NCBI RefSeq assembly: GCF_027706845.1
Contig: NZ_JAQGCZ010000008.1
Span: forward strand, 62,001 to 126,000
Direction: 5' to 3'
DNA length: 64,000 bases
Source of the DNA: Mycolicibacterium sp. BiH015
GTDB taxonomy: Bacteria; Actinomycetota; Actinomycetes; Mycobacteriales; Mycobacteriaceae
Shown here: one piece after another, positions 35,060 through 43,836 of the stretch
How positions within the stretch are numbered: position 1 is the first letter of the stretch
Layout: every line of letters begins with the position of its first letter
Position numbers and translations under genes: made by a program
The notes under the pieces: model-generated
What the model was told of the DNA's origin: nothing
What the model saw: only the letters and a program-made list of their open reading frames with translations
Databases searched by the model: none

Positions 35060-36108
35060 CGCCTCGTTCCAACCGGTGCTCGCCTGAACGCGGCGATGAC
35101 CTCTTCGCCGAACCGCTCGATGGAAGCCAGTTCGAGTTCGAAAGGGAGGCCCCATGTTCCGCCGTACAGGTATACGTCGGTACCGAGGGCCGCATAGTTC
35201 TTCACCTTGGCGGTCACCTCTGCCGCGTCGCCGAGGACCTGGTTGGCGATGATCGTGCTCAGAGGGTCACCGCCGTCCGTCGCGGGTTCGGTCCAGCTCA
35301 CCCACCCGTCGCGAACGTCCCCGTCGGTCCGGAAGAGATTCGAGAAGTAACCCTCGGCGCGGTGCATGTAGGACGCCGCCTCGGTCAGGTCGGCGCCTGG
35401 CGGGCTGACATAGGTGTCACGCAGCACCGCGATCCTGGGTTCGAATCCGTTGTCCACAGCGCTGATGGCGGCGGCGCGCCGTTCCATCAGGGAGTGCACC
35501 TCCTCGAAGCCCTTGGACAACGGCGCCACCATGAGATCGGCCCTGTTCTCGACCGCCATCGCGAAGACTTCCGGGTGTCGTGCGGACACCCAGATTGGTG
35601 GGCCCTCCGGCCGCAACGGGCGCGGGGTCGACGTTGTCGCGGGAAAGGAGTAGAAGCTGCCCGCGTGCGCATAGTTTCCGCGCCACAGTCCGCGCAGGGC
35701 GGGGAGGAGCTCACCGAGCTGCCGGCGGGCCACCTCGGGTGGCATTCCACCCGCCATGCGATCGAATTCGTAGGGATAGGCGCCACGACCGATGCCGAGT
35801 TCGAGGCGTCCACCAGAGATTAGGTCGAACAGTGCCGCCTCGCCGGCCAGTCGGATGGGGTGCCAGTACGGGGCGCACAGCACTGCGGTGCCGAGCCGCA
35901 CCCGCGACGTCTCGTGCGACCACTGTGTGAGCAGTGTGAAAGGGGCCGGTGCGATAGTCATTTCGTGGCCGTGGTGTTCCCCGCACACGACGACGTCGAA
36001 TCCGACGCGATCGGCTGTCTTCACCAACTCGGTGACCTGATCGAGGTTCTGCTGCATCGAGACCGCGTCGGTGGTTCGTCCGAGATCGACCATGAGCCCG
36101 AATTGCAT
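35056..36108 (-). CDS. Flavin-dependent LLM monooxygenase
   Basis: A 350-residue luciferase-like enzyme: MQFGLMVDLG start, FDVVVCGEHHGHEMTIAPAP (EHH motif of the flavin-dependent subgroup), RVRLGTAVLCAPYWHPIRLAGE and LELGIGRGAYPYEF. The EHH-type signature and the flavin reductase gene immediately upstream suggest a two-component FMNH2 monooxygenase rather than an F420 enzyme. ATG 36108 is preferred; a TTG at 36117 overlapping the reductase stop is possible. It likely starts breakdown of the imported compound. Confidence 0.88.
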   Translation of the reverse strand: MQFGLMVDLGRTTDAVSMQQNLDQVTELVKTADRVGFDVVVCGEHHGHEMTIAPAPFTLLTQWSHETSRVRLGTAVLCAPYWHPIRLAGEAALFDLISGGRLELGIGRGAYPYEFDRMAGGMPPEVARRQLGELLPALRGLWRGNYAHAGSFYSFPATTSTPRPLRPEGPPIWVSARHPEVFAMAVENRADLMVAPLSKGFEEVHSLMERRAAAISAVDNGFEPRIAVLRDTYVSPPGADLTEAASYMHRAEGYFSNLFRTDGDVRDGWVSWTEPATDGGDPLSTIIANQVLGDAAEVTAKVKNYAALGTDVYLYGGTWGLPFELELASIERFGEEVIAAFRRAPVGTRR

Positions 36109-36113
36109 GGCAG

Positions 36114-37097
36114 TCAACGCCCTTCGCTGAGGCGTGCGACCGCGGAGGTGACCGCGAGGGTGGCGACTGAACCGGTCTCGTCCGACCCGGCATAGATGCC
36201 AAAGCGTAGGTCGCCCCGTTCTGCCACATAGCGTTCGAGGACAGAACGCTCGGTGTCATCGGACACGAGCAGAGCGGCCTCGCCGGCGGCCATCAGTACG
36301 TGGCCGGCAGCGAGCGCACCGTGTTCTGCGGACGGGTGTACCCGGCCGCGGTAGACGAGGGTGAGCGCATCCGACGGCGAACCGTAGACCGAATAGAGGA
36401 ACTCGATGGCGACTGGCGCACCCAACGTCGCTGTGGCCACCTTTGCGAGTCGCGCCCCGTCGAGTTCTCCGGTGGAAACCACGGAAAAGGGCAGCACGGT
36501 CCGGCCGCGGTCACATCGCAGGACGATCTCACCGTCGAGCATTTCCACCAGCCACACCACCGCGAGACGTGCGACTCCCGCAGTGGCCGACCGCGCCGAC
36601 TCATTCTCGGTGTGAAAAGAGCGCATTGCCCCTTGATAAAAGCCCAGAGGTCGCTGATCGGCGATCTCGAAGGCCTCGACGCGTGCGATGATCACCGCGT
36701 GATCGCCGACCTCGACGACTTCGTAGGCCGCACAATCGAGTACGGCATGAGCATCGGCCAGAATCGCCACTCCGGTACTCGATCTTCCGACTTGGAGGCC
36801 CGCGAATTTATCGGGCGATTTCGATGCGAAGACTTTGGCTAGATCCTGTTGATGTGAACCCAGGACGTGCACGACGTACCCCGACGCTCCCATGAACGCC
36901 GCGCAACTCGCTGCCCCACGGTCGATGCAAAACAACACGAGCGGTGGATCGAGGGACACAGACGTGAAGGAGTTGACCGTCAGACCTCGGTCCCGGCCCT
37001 GCGCATCGCGCGTCGTGATGACCGTGACACCGGTCAGAAAAGAGCCGAGCGCGCGCCGAAAGCGGGCAAGCTCGTCCGGAAAAGAGGTCGAAATCAT
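36114..37097 (-). CDS. Flavin reductase with extra C-terminal domain
   Basis: 327 residues. The first ~165 form a flavin reductase-like domain (FRRALGSFLTGVTVITT, GLTVNSFTSVSLDPPLVLFCIDR). Family members are usually 160-190 residues, so about 150 residues are extra. The C-terminal part (LVEMLDGEIVLRCDRGRTVLPFSVV onward) is a folded-looking domain I do not recognise. ATG 37097 has GGAGAGGTGG upstream. It should supply reduced FMN to the monooxygenase encoded next. It is the first gene of the operon. Confidence 0.85.
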   Translation of the reverse strand: MISTSFPDELARFRRALGSFLTGVTVITTRDAQGRDRGLTVNSFTSVSLDPPLVLFCIDRGAASCAAFMGASGYVVHVLGSHQQDLAKVFASKSPDKFAGLQVGRSSTGVAILADAHAVLDCAAYEVVEVGDHAVIIARVEAFEIADQRPLGFYQGAMRSFHTENESARSATAGVARLAVVWLVEMLDGEIVLRCDRGRTVLPFSVVSTGELDGARLAKVATATLGAPVAIEFLYSVYGSPSDALTLVYRGRVHPSAEHGALAAGHVLMAAGEAALLVSDDTERSVLERYVAERGDLRFGIYAGSDETGSVATLAVTSAVARLSEGR

Positions 37098-37109
37098 GTA
37101 TCCACCTCT

Positions 37110-37129
37110 CCTGTCTGCTGACAGACAGG
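37110..37129. promoter_or_regulatory. Perfect palindrome in the divergent promoter
   Basis: CCTGTCTG (37110-37117), four-base spacer, CAGACAGG (37122-37129). It sits 12 bases before the flavin reductase start, within its leader. It is a likely operator for the divergently encoded FadR-type regulator. Confidence 0.6.
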
Positions 37130-37503
37130 TTAAGTCGGACGCCTGGCGCTCGTCAAGATCGAGACCACGACGGCTTGATGAGTCGTCGCCACCTCGTCGC
37201 ACGAGGTCACCCGCCTCACAACGCCGCCGCAGCTCGGCCGCCGAGCGCGCACCAACCCGCAAGGGATGGAGATGTTGATTTGCTGGGACCGCGCGAGGTT
37301 GCGGTGTAGAGGGCGCGTGACGCGATGCCGCGCGACCCATGGTGACGGGACGGCCTCGACTCAGGACGCTTCCGACACAATCCCAGTAAGCATGCGCACG
37401 GCACGACGGAGGCGTTGACTGTGACGAAACGGTGCGGTCCTCGCCGGAAAAAACTTGTAAGACAGCCGACAATTTCGGCGCAACAGTATGCAATCATGAA
37501 GAA

Positions 37504-38166
37504 GTGTCTTTCTCTGGCAATGCGGTAGCTCGACCGCCCGCACTCATCCGCGACCAGGTCGCCGCGCAGATCCGCGACGCCATCACCAACCTCGAATTGA
37601 TGCCGGGTCAGGTGCTCTCTGAGCGGGAACTCTGCGAGGCGACCACCGCCAGTCGCGCAACGGTCCGCGAGGCGTTGCGACAGTTGCAAACCGAAGGTCT
37701 GATCGTCTCCACCAATGGCCGCGGCTCCGCCGTCGCCCTACTGTCGGCCGATTCCGCTCGCCAGATCTACGAAGTGCGATCCCAACTCGAGGGGTTGGCC
37801 GGGCGCCTGTTCGCTGAAAGAGCGGACGAGGGTGACCGCCGGGCGTTACGTCTGGCTCTCATTCACGTCGAGGAGGCGGTCGATGACATTCGCAGGCTGA
37901 TCACGGCGAAAGCCGAGTTCTACCGGGTGTTGATCGCAGGTGGTCGCAATGCCGAGCTCACGCGTCTGATCGAGTCCATCAACCGTCGCATCACCTCGGT
38001 GCGAACGGTGTCGCTGAGCGCCCCTGGCCGGCCCGCCGAATCGGTAGCCGAGGTCCGGGCGATCTGCGAAGCGGCCGTCGCCGGCGATTCCGACCTCACC
38101 GAGCGCCTGTGTCGGACACACGTCGAGAACGCCGCCGCAGTGGCACTTCCTCAGCTCGCCGGTTAG
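37504..38166 (+). CDS. GntR/FadR-subfamily regulator
   Basis: About 220 residues. Winged helix at residues about 15-75 (LERE-type turn SERELCEATTASRATVREALRQL), wing LIVSTNGRGSAVAL, then an FCD-like helical domain (EVRSQLEGLAGRLFAER, RTHVENAAAVALP). GTG 37504 is chosen, but the start is uncertain because no clear SD is seen; the frame opens at 37432. It is divergent from the flavin reductase/ABC operon and probably represses it. Confidence 0.85.
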   Translation: MSFSGNAVARPPALIRDQVAAQIRDAITNLELMPGQVLSERELCEATTASRATVREALRQLQTEGLIVSTNGRGSAVALLSADSARQIYEVRSQLEGLAGRLFAERADEGDRRALRLALIHVEEAVDDIRRLITAKAEFYRVLIAGGRNAELTRLIESINRRITSVRTVSLSAPGRPAESVAEVRAICEAAVAGDSDLTERLCRTHVENAAAVALPQLAG

Positions 38167-38286
38167 CAGCCCGTCGCGGGGGCCACCGCCCGCGCGCATC
38201 GTCCGGCCGCACTGTCCATACTTATGATTCGCCGACACGGTGCTTCGCTAAAAGTTTCCTTGACCACGGCGGTTCCATAGGCATAA

Positions 38287-38299
38287 CCTGTCGGACAGG
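38287..38299. promoter_or_regulatory. Second palindrome near the FadR-type gene
   Basis: CCTGTC-G-GACAGG, a perfect 13-base palindrome sharing the CCTGTC/GACAGG arms with the site at 37110-37129. It lies between the FadR-type gene and the LuxR regulator gene, about 145 bases before the latter. Confidence 0.5.
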
Positions 38300-38442
38300 A
38301 GACATTAGACAGGAGGAGGCGCCGCACCTGTCCGCGCTCGTGATCCGGCCACGACCCGATCGTCGATCTCGTCGCCCGTCCGCACAGCGCCGCAAATCGA
38401 CGCCCCCTTTTCCGTAGCACCCATGCACGAAAGAAACGGAAC

Positions 38443-41250
38443 GTGATCGTGAGTGAAGCCGCCAACATCGCGATCGACGACATCCATCGACTGACTTTGC
38501 CAATCCGCGGCCGGGCGCCCGAGGTGGCTGCTGTGAGCGGGCTCATCGGCGCACTGTCTCGGGGGGCCGGAGGTGTGCTTCTCATCGAAGGCCCGGCGGG
38601 AACAGGCAAGAGCAGACTGCTCACCGAAGTGCTCTCCGTATCGGGCCGCCACGGCGTCAGGGTCCTGTACGGAGAAGCTTTCGCAAGCCAGAGGACGATT
38701 CCCTATTTCGCGCTGCTCATGGCGACTCAGCGCGCTGACCCCCCGATAGGTGACCTCGAGGCTCTCCGCGACCTCGGGGGCTCAGGCGAACTCGGCTACT
38801 GGGTCGTTCATCACCTTCGCGAGGCGATCCGGACTGCGGCCTCGGAGACACCGTTGGCGATTCTCCTCGAGGATATCCATCTGGCCGACGAAAGCACGTT
38901 GCTGGCACTTCGCTCACTAGTACCGGAACTCCTCGATCTGCCCGTTCTCTGGGTGGTGACGGCGAGAACCGGAATGGCTGGCCCCCCTGTGCTCGACACG
39001 TTGTCGGTGCTGAGCCACCACGGCGCGACACGCATGACGCTGAAAGCGCTGGTTCCGGAAGCACTTACAGATGTCATCCAGGACGCGCTGTGCGCAAGAG
39101 CAGACGACTCGTTATTGAGGATGGCATCCAGAGCCGCAGGCAACCCCTTCCTCGCGCTGGAACTGGTTGCCGGACTTCGCGAAGAGAGCCGACTCGAATT
39201 CGACCACGGTCGAGCAGCAGTCGTCGGCGACGAGTTGCCGCAGCGACTGATCACCTGTGTGCGGCGCCGGTTGGACCGACTCCCAAACGGAGCCAGCGCA
39301 CTTGTCAGAGTCGCGTCGGTCTTGCCGGATCGGTTCTCTGCAGCCGTGCTCGCAGCGATGTTGGACCGGCAGCCGGTCTCCTTGATGTCCGATCTCGCCG
39401 AGGCACTGAACGCGGGGCTGCTCGTCGACGACGGAGAGCACCTGCGCTTCGAACACGAGCTCTTGCGCGACGCCACCCGCGACTCGATGCCGCAGTCGCT
39501 GCGGCGCGCGATCGAGCGTCAGTCGGCCTCGGTTCTTCTCGGCATGGGCACAGCTCCCGCCGAGGTGGCCGCTGGATTGGCGCGCAGCGCTCTGCCCGGC
39601 GATGTGGAGGCGATCGACACACTGCGGCGCGCCGCACAGGAATTCGCGCACACCGATGTCGACCGAGCCGCCGACTTCAGCAAGCGCGCTCTGCAACTGT
39701 GCCTCTCCGACAGTTCCGAACACGGCCGGATCCTCGCGGAGACGGTCGCGCTTCTCAATCGGGCCCGTCGGTACGGCGAAGCCGAGGAACTCGCGGTCGC
39801 TGCGCTCGAGCGGGTCTCCGTCGATCAGGAGGCCGAGATTCGGCTGCAGTTCGCAATGATCGCCAGGCACGGTTCCCAGCGACGGATCCACGAGAGCCGC
39901 CGTGCGCTCGAATTGGGCGACATCAATGCGGTCACCCGCGCGCGGCATCTCGCTGTCCTGGCCTACAACATCATGCTGGACCGCGGCCACAGGCACTGCC
40001 GTTCGGCCGCTGCCGAAGCGACCATGGCGGCCGAGGCAGTCGATGATTCCGATGCACAGGCCATCGCCGGCATGATCAGTGCCTGTCTCGATTTTGCCGA
40101 CGGACGCTCGGAGGCGGCCCGGGAAAAGCTTCGTGCCATCAGTATCGCGGGCCGGCCCGGCGATGACACGTCCGCGCACCTTCTCTCATCCGTGCACTAC
40201 TGCAATCTCCTCGCCACGGTCGGACGAGTCGGCGAGGCGGCAGATTTTGCTGCCGCCCGTATCGCAGGCGCGGAGGTCGCGCACGATGACATGGCCCGTG
40301 ACGCCTGGGCTGGGTGTGCAGCGCTGGTCAGTCTGGCCGCGGGGCAGGTCGACGCGGCGCTCGTTGCCGCCCGTAAAGTGCCGCCGCCGAGCCACGTCGA
40401 CCTCACCGAGTCGGACATGGTCCTGCAGGCTGTGTTGGCGGACGTCGCCGTGCGCACCGGCGATCGGCATCTCCTGCAGACGTCACTCCTGGCGGCGCAG
40501 CGAGTGGGCTCCGAGCACTCGGTGACGACTCGTCGCAGCGCACACCACATCTTGGCGATGGCTGCCTGGCATCATGGCGATGCGCGCGGCGCAGCCGACT
40601 GGTTGGGCCGGGACCTCGAAACCCTCGCGGCTCTGATGACGCCGCACTCGCTGGACGAGGTGGTGCTTGCCGGTCGTGTCGCCGCCGAAACCGGCGACGC
40701 CGCAGTGTGGGAACGAGTCGTGCAGATGGTCGCGACGCTGAGAGCTGAGCCGTCCGTTTCGATATTCGGCGCGCTGGCCGATTACGCGGAGGCACTGTTG
40801 TCGTCCGACCCGAGCCGCCTAATCAGCGCTTCGGCTCGGCTCGCAACATCAGAACGCCCGCTGCTGCACGCCGCCGCATGCCAGGATGCCGGCGCCAAGC
40901 TCATGGCCCTCAATCGTGCAGCAGAGGCACGGGTCCATCTCGATTCGGCCTTCGACACCTTCTCCAAAGCCGGCGCACTCGCTGACGCGCGACGGGTGGG
41001 ACGGACGCTCCGCACGCTGGGAGTGGAACGGCGTGCCATCAGTTACACGCGCGCGAAGGTCGGCTGGGACAGCCTGACCGATTCCGAGCTCAAGGTCATC
41101 AATCTGGTCGCGCAGGGGGCGTCCAATCGTGTGGTCGCCACCCGACTTCAACTCTCGGTGCACACGGTGAAGACGCACGTACACAACGCCTTCACCAAGT
41201 TGGGCATCACCTCGCGGGCGCAACTGGCTGCATTGCCGCGCACCTGCTGA
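38443..41250 (+). CDS. Large ATP-binding LuxR (LAL) transcriptional regulator
   Basis: A 935-residue regulator. An N-terminal AAA/STAND ATPase has Walker A IEGPAGTGKSRLL (near residue 48) and Walker B LAILLEDIHLADE. A long helical, TPR-like middle follows. The C-terminal LuxR helix-turn-helix (LTDSELKVINLVAQGASNRV, then SVHTVKTHVHNAFTKLGI) is at residues about 870-930. Length is normal for LAL proteins. It lies upstream of the CaiA/B/D-like operon and is the only regulator there, so it may activate it; decayed genes separate the two. Confidence 0.9.
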   Translation: MIVSEAANIAIDDIHRLTLPIRGRAPEVAAVSGLIGALSRGAGGVLLIEGPAGTGKSRLLTEVLSVSGRHGVRVLYGEAFASQRTIPYFALLMATQRADPPIGDLEALRDLGGSGELGYWVVHHLREAIRTAASETPLAILLEDIHLADESTLLALRSLVPELLDLPVLWVVTARTGMAGPPVLDTLSVLSHHGATRMTLKALVPEALTDVIQDALCARADDSLLRMASRAAGNPFLALELVAGLREESRLEFDHGRAAVVGDELPQRLITCVRRRLDRLPNGASALVRVASVLPDRFSAAVLAAMLDRQPVSLMSDLAEALNAGLLVDDGEHLRFEHELLRDATRDSMPQSLRRAIERQSASVLLGMGTAPAEVAAGLARSALPGDVEAIDTLRRAAQEFAHTDVDRAADFSKRALQLCLSDSSEHGRILAETVALLNRARRYGEAEELAVAALERVSVDQEAEIRLQFAMIARHGSQRRIHESRRALELGDINAVTRARHLAVLAYNIMLDRGHRHCRSAAAEATMAAEAVDDSDAQAIAGMISACLDFADGRSEAAREKLRAISIAGRPGDDTSAHLLSSVHYCNLLATVGRVGEAADFAAARIAGAEVAHDDMARDAWAGCAALVSLAAGQVDAALVAARKVPPPSHVDLTESDMVLQAVLADVAVRTGDRHLLQTSLLAAQRVGSEHSVTTRRSAHHILAMAAWHHGDARGAADWLGRDLETLAALMTPHSLDEVVLAGRVAAETGDAAVWERVVQMVATLRAEPSVSIFGALADYAEALLSSDPSRLISASARLATSERPLLHAAACQDAGAKLMALNRAAEARVHLDSAFDTFSKAGALADARRVGRTLRTLGVERRAISYTRAKVGWDSLTDSELKVINLVAQGASNRVVATRLQLSVHTVKTHVHNAFTKLGITSRAQLAALPRTC

Positions 41251-41434
41251 AAGCACAGCCACCGATCTGTGGTCCCACATCCGTCGGTCGGTGAAGTTCG
41301 ATCCTCGAACGATGGTTGCAACGGGCCTGCGGGCGAAACATGGACCGTGAAGGCGTCCTCTCACCGGTGACAGCCCGCCGAGGAGCTGGCCGCCGATGAC
41401 GACCAGGTGAAGGAAACCCACGACGACTGCCGCC

Positions 41435-41909
41435 CGCATCCCTCTGCCGCTGACCGCGCCGAGCGTCAACCGAGGCGTCGCCTTCACCAAGCAAGAGCGC
41501 TACCGGCTCGGCTCACAGGCCGACTCCCCTCCGGTGCGCTCACCTTGGAACAGCAGGCGTGCAGGGTCTGGCAGCAGCTATAGCGTCAGCCCGCCGATCA
41601 AGCACCGCATCTGCTGATGGACCAGTGGCACAACCGCAATGAGGTGTTGTACTTCAAGGTTCTGTCGGACCATCTCGGCGAACACATGCCGGTGGTGTAC
41701 ACGCCCACTGTCGGCGACGCTATCCGACAATTCTCGATCGAATACTGGGGAGAGCGCGACCTCGTCCTGTCCATCGACCGACCCAATGACATCACTGCCG
41801 CATTCCAGACCTTGGGCCTAGGACCCGATGACGTCGACCTGGTCGTCTGGACAGATGTCGAGGCCATTCTCGGTATCGGAGACTGGGGCGTCTGCGGGGC
41901 CAGGCTTTG
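41435..41909 (+). pseudogene. NAD-malic enzyme fragment
   Basis: The N-terminal part of an NAD-dependent malic enzyme: RIPLPLTAPSVNRGVAFTKQ, then after a frame change near 41510 LTLEQQACRVWQQL, an in-frame TAG at 41581-41583, and LLMDQWHNRNEVLYFKVLSD with HMPVVYTPTVGDAI. These are the malic-enzyme signature segments in correct order. Similarity continues to ILGIGDWGV and breaks at about 41905, exactly where a fumarase fragment begins. Most of the catalytic and NAD-binding region is missing. Confidence 0.75.
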
Positions 41910-42434
41910 ATCAAGATCGTCAAGGACATCCGGTGGCTGGCGTCGGGCCCACGGGCAGCGCCGGCCGAGCTCAAGCCGCACTCCAAACGAACCCGGAAGC
42001 TCGATCTGCCGGGCAGGGTCAACCCCACGCAGTGCGAGTCAATGGTCATGGCCTGCATCCAGACGCTCGGCGACGACACGGCGACCGGGATCACCGGTTC
42101 CTAGGGCAACTTTCAGCTCAACGCCATGCGGCCCATCATCATCAACAACGTTCTCCGGTCCGCTCGCACGCTGGGTGACGCCTGCGAGAAATTCCGCACG
42201 TTCTGCATCGACGGCGTCGATGTCGACGAAGCACGCATCACCGACTATGTGCATCGCTCGTTGGTGCTCGTCACCCACTGTCGCCGGTCATCGGGTACGA
42301 CAAGGTATCGGCCATCGCGCACGACGCCGACCGGACCGGTCGCAGTCTGCGCGAATCGGCACTTGCATCCGGGTTTTCACCGCGAGGACTCCGATCGGAA
42401 CGTGGTCCCCGAGGACATGGTGGGTCTGTTCTAG
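41907..42434 (+). pseudogene. Class II fumarase C-terminal fragment
   Basis: Reads IKIVKDIRWLASGPRA, LPGRVNPTQCESMVMACIQT (the substrate-site region GKVNPTQCE of FumC, with the Lys changed to Arg), GNFQLNAMRPIIINNVL, and later VIGYDKVSAIAHDADRTGRS and VVPEDMVG. In-frame TAG codons and at least two frame changes interrupt it. FumC and aspartase share these motifs; fumarase fits better. It is joined directly to the malic enzyme fragment. Confidence 0.72.
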
Positions 42435-42608
42435 GAAAGAGCCGCGTCACGGCTCACTGCGTCTACACCCGCCGGCTCTTCGGTTTCAATCCCAGGGCGA
42501 TGGTGTCGATGTGGCAGAGAGCCGAAGCTAGAAAACGTTAATCGACAACATGATTCATCGGACGCTTCGCCCACCACCGGTGAAGACAGGACAGACGAAG
42601 GAGCGCAC

Positions 42609-43829
42609 ATGACTGCGAAAGTCGAGTTGCCGTCACAGCCGCACCCCTATCTCGAGGCAGGTCTCCTGCCCGCCGATTTCTATATGTACGAGGAACTGCT
42701 GTCGGACGAAGAGCGCGACAAAGTCGGGCGCATTCGCGAGTTCTTCCGCACCGAGGCACTCCCCGTGGTGAACGACCACTGGCTCAAAGCCGAGTTTCCC
42801 CATGAACTGGTCAAGGGTTTCGCGAAACTCGGTCTCTTGAATTGGGCTGATCCGGAGTCGTCCGAAGCCGAGCCGAGCAACCTGATGACCGGCATCACGG
42901 CGATGGAGATGACCCACGGAGACCCCTCGCTGGCGGTGTTCTTCGGCGTGCACTCGGGCCTGGGAATGGGCTCCATCCAGGCGTGTGGATCCGACGAGCA
43001 GAAACGTCGCTGGTTGCCGGCGATGAGTCGCTTCGAGAAGATCGGCGCTTTCGGCCTGACCGAACCGCACGGCGGCTCCGACGTCGCGGGTGGTATGCAA
43101 ACCACCGCCCGGCGTGACGGCGACGACTGGGTGCTCAATGGGGCCAAACGTTGGATCGGCAACGCCACCTTTGCCGACATCGTGGTGATCTGGGCTCGTG
43201 ACGAGGAGACCAACCGCGTGCTGGGGTTCGTCGTGGAGAAGGGAACGCCCGGTTTCACCGCGACGAAGATCGAGAATAAGTTCGCCCTGCGGATCGTGCA
43301 GAACGCGGACATCGTGCTCGAGGATTGCCGGGTACCCGAGTCGAACAGGCTGCCCGGCGCGAACTCCTTCCGCGACACCGCAGAGATTCTGCGTCGTACC
43401 CGCAGCGGCGTGGCCTGGCAGTCGGTCGGTCTTCAGTTCGCGGCGTACGAACTCGCGCTTCAGTACGCGAAGGAGCGCACTCAGTTCGGGAAGCCGATCG
43501 GCAAGTTCCAGATGGTTCAGGAGTTGCTGGTCCAGATGCTCGGTAACGCGACCGCATGCGCCGGGATGATGGTGCGGCTGGCGCAATTACAGCAGGAGGG
43601 TGTCTATCGCGACGAACAGTCCGCGCTGGCGAAGGCCTTCTGCTGCTCGCGGATGCGAGAAACCGTGCACTGGGCACGCGAGATGTTCGGCGGCAACGGC
43701 ATTGTCCTCGACTACAACATCGGCAGATTCGTCGCCGACTCCGAGGCCCTGTACTCCTACGAGGGCACCCGCGAGATGCAGACGCTGATTGTCGCGAAAT
43801 CCGTCACCGGCCTGAGTGCCTTCGTCTGA
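42609..43829 (+). CDS. Acyl-CoA dehydrogenase (CaiA/glutaryl-CoA dehydrogenase-like)
   Basis: A 406-residue flavoprotein: GAFGLTEPHGGSDVAGGMQT (FAD/substrate signature), RWIGNATFADIVVIWA, the ERTQFGKPIGKFQMVQ and the C-terminal SYEGTREMQTLIVAKSVTG, whose Glu is the catalytic-base position in glutaryl-type enzymes. Good SD GAAGGAG before ATG 42609. It starts a plus-strand operon continuing with a CoA-transferase and crotonase, as in carnitine-type CoA pathways. Confidence 0.9.
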   Translation: MTAKVELPSQPHPYLEAGLLPADFYMYEELLSDEERDKVGRIREFFRTEALPVVNDHWLKAEFPHELVKGFAKLGLLNWADPESSEAEPSNLMTGITAMEMTHGDPSLAVFFGVHSGLGMGSIQACGSDEQKRRWLPAMSRFEKIGAFGLTEPHGGSDVAGGMQTTARRDGDDWVLNGAKRWIGNATFADIVVIWARDEETNRVLGFVVEKGTPGFTATKIENKFALRIVQNADIVLEDCRVPESNRLPGANSFRDTAEILRRTRSGVAWQSVGLQFAAYELALQYAKERTQFGKPIGKFQMVQELLVQMLGNATACAGMMVRLAQLQQEGVYRDEQSALAKAFCCSRMRETVHWAREMFGGNGIVLDYNIGRFVADSEALYSYEGTREMQTLIVAKSVTGLSAFV

Positions 43830-43836
43830 GGAGTTG

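Noticed and set aside
37098..37493. N-terminal extension of the flavin reductase
   Set aside because: It would translate the palindromic operator and promoter region and lacks similarity; ATG 37097 has a strong SD.
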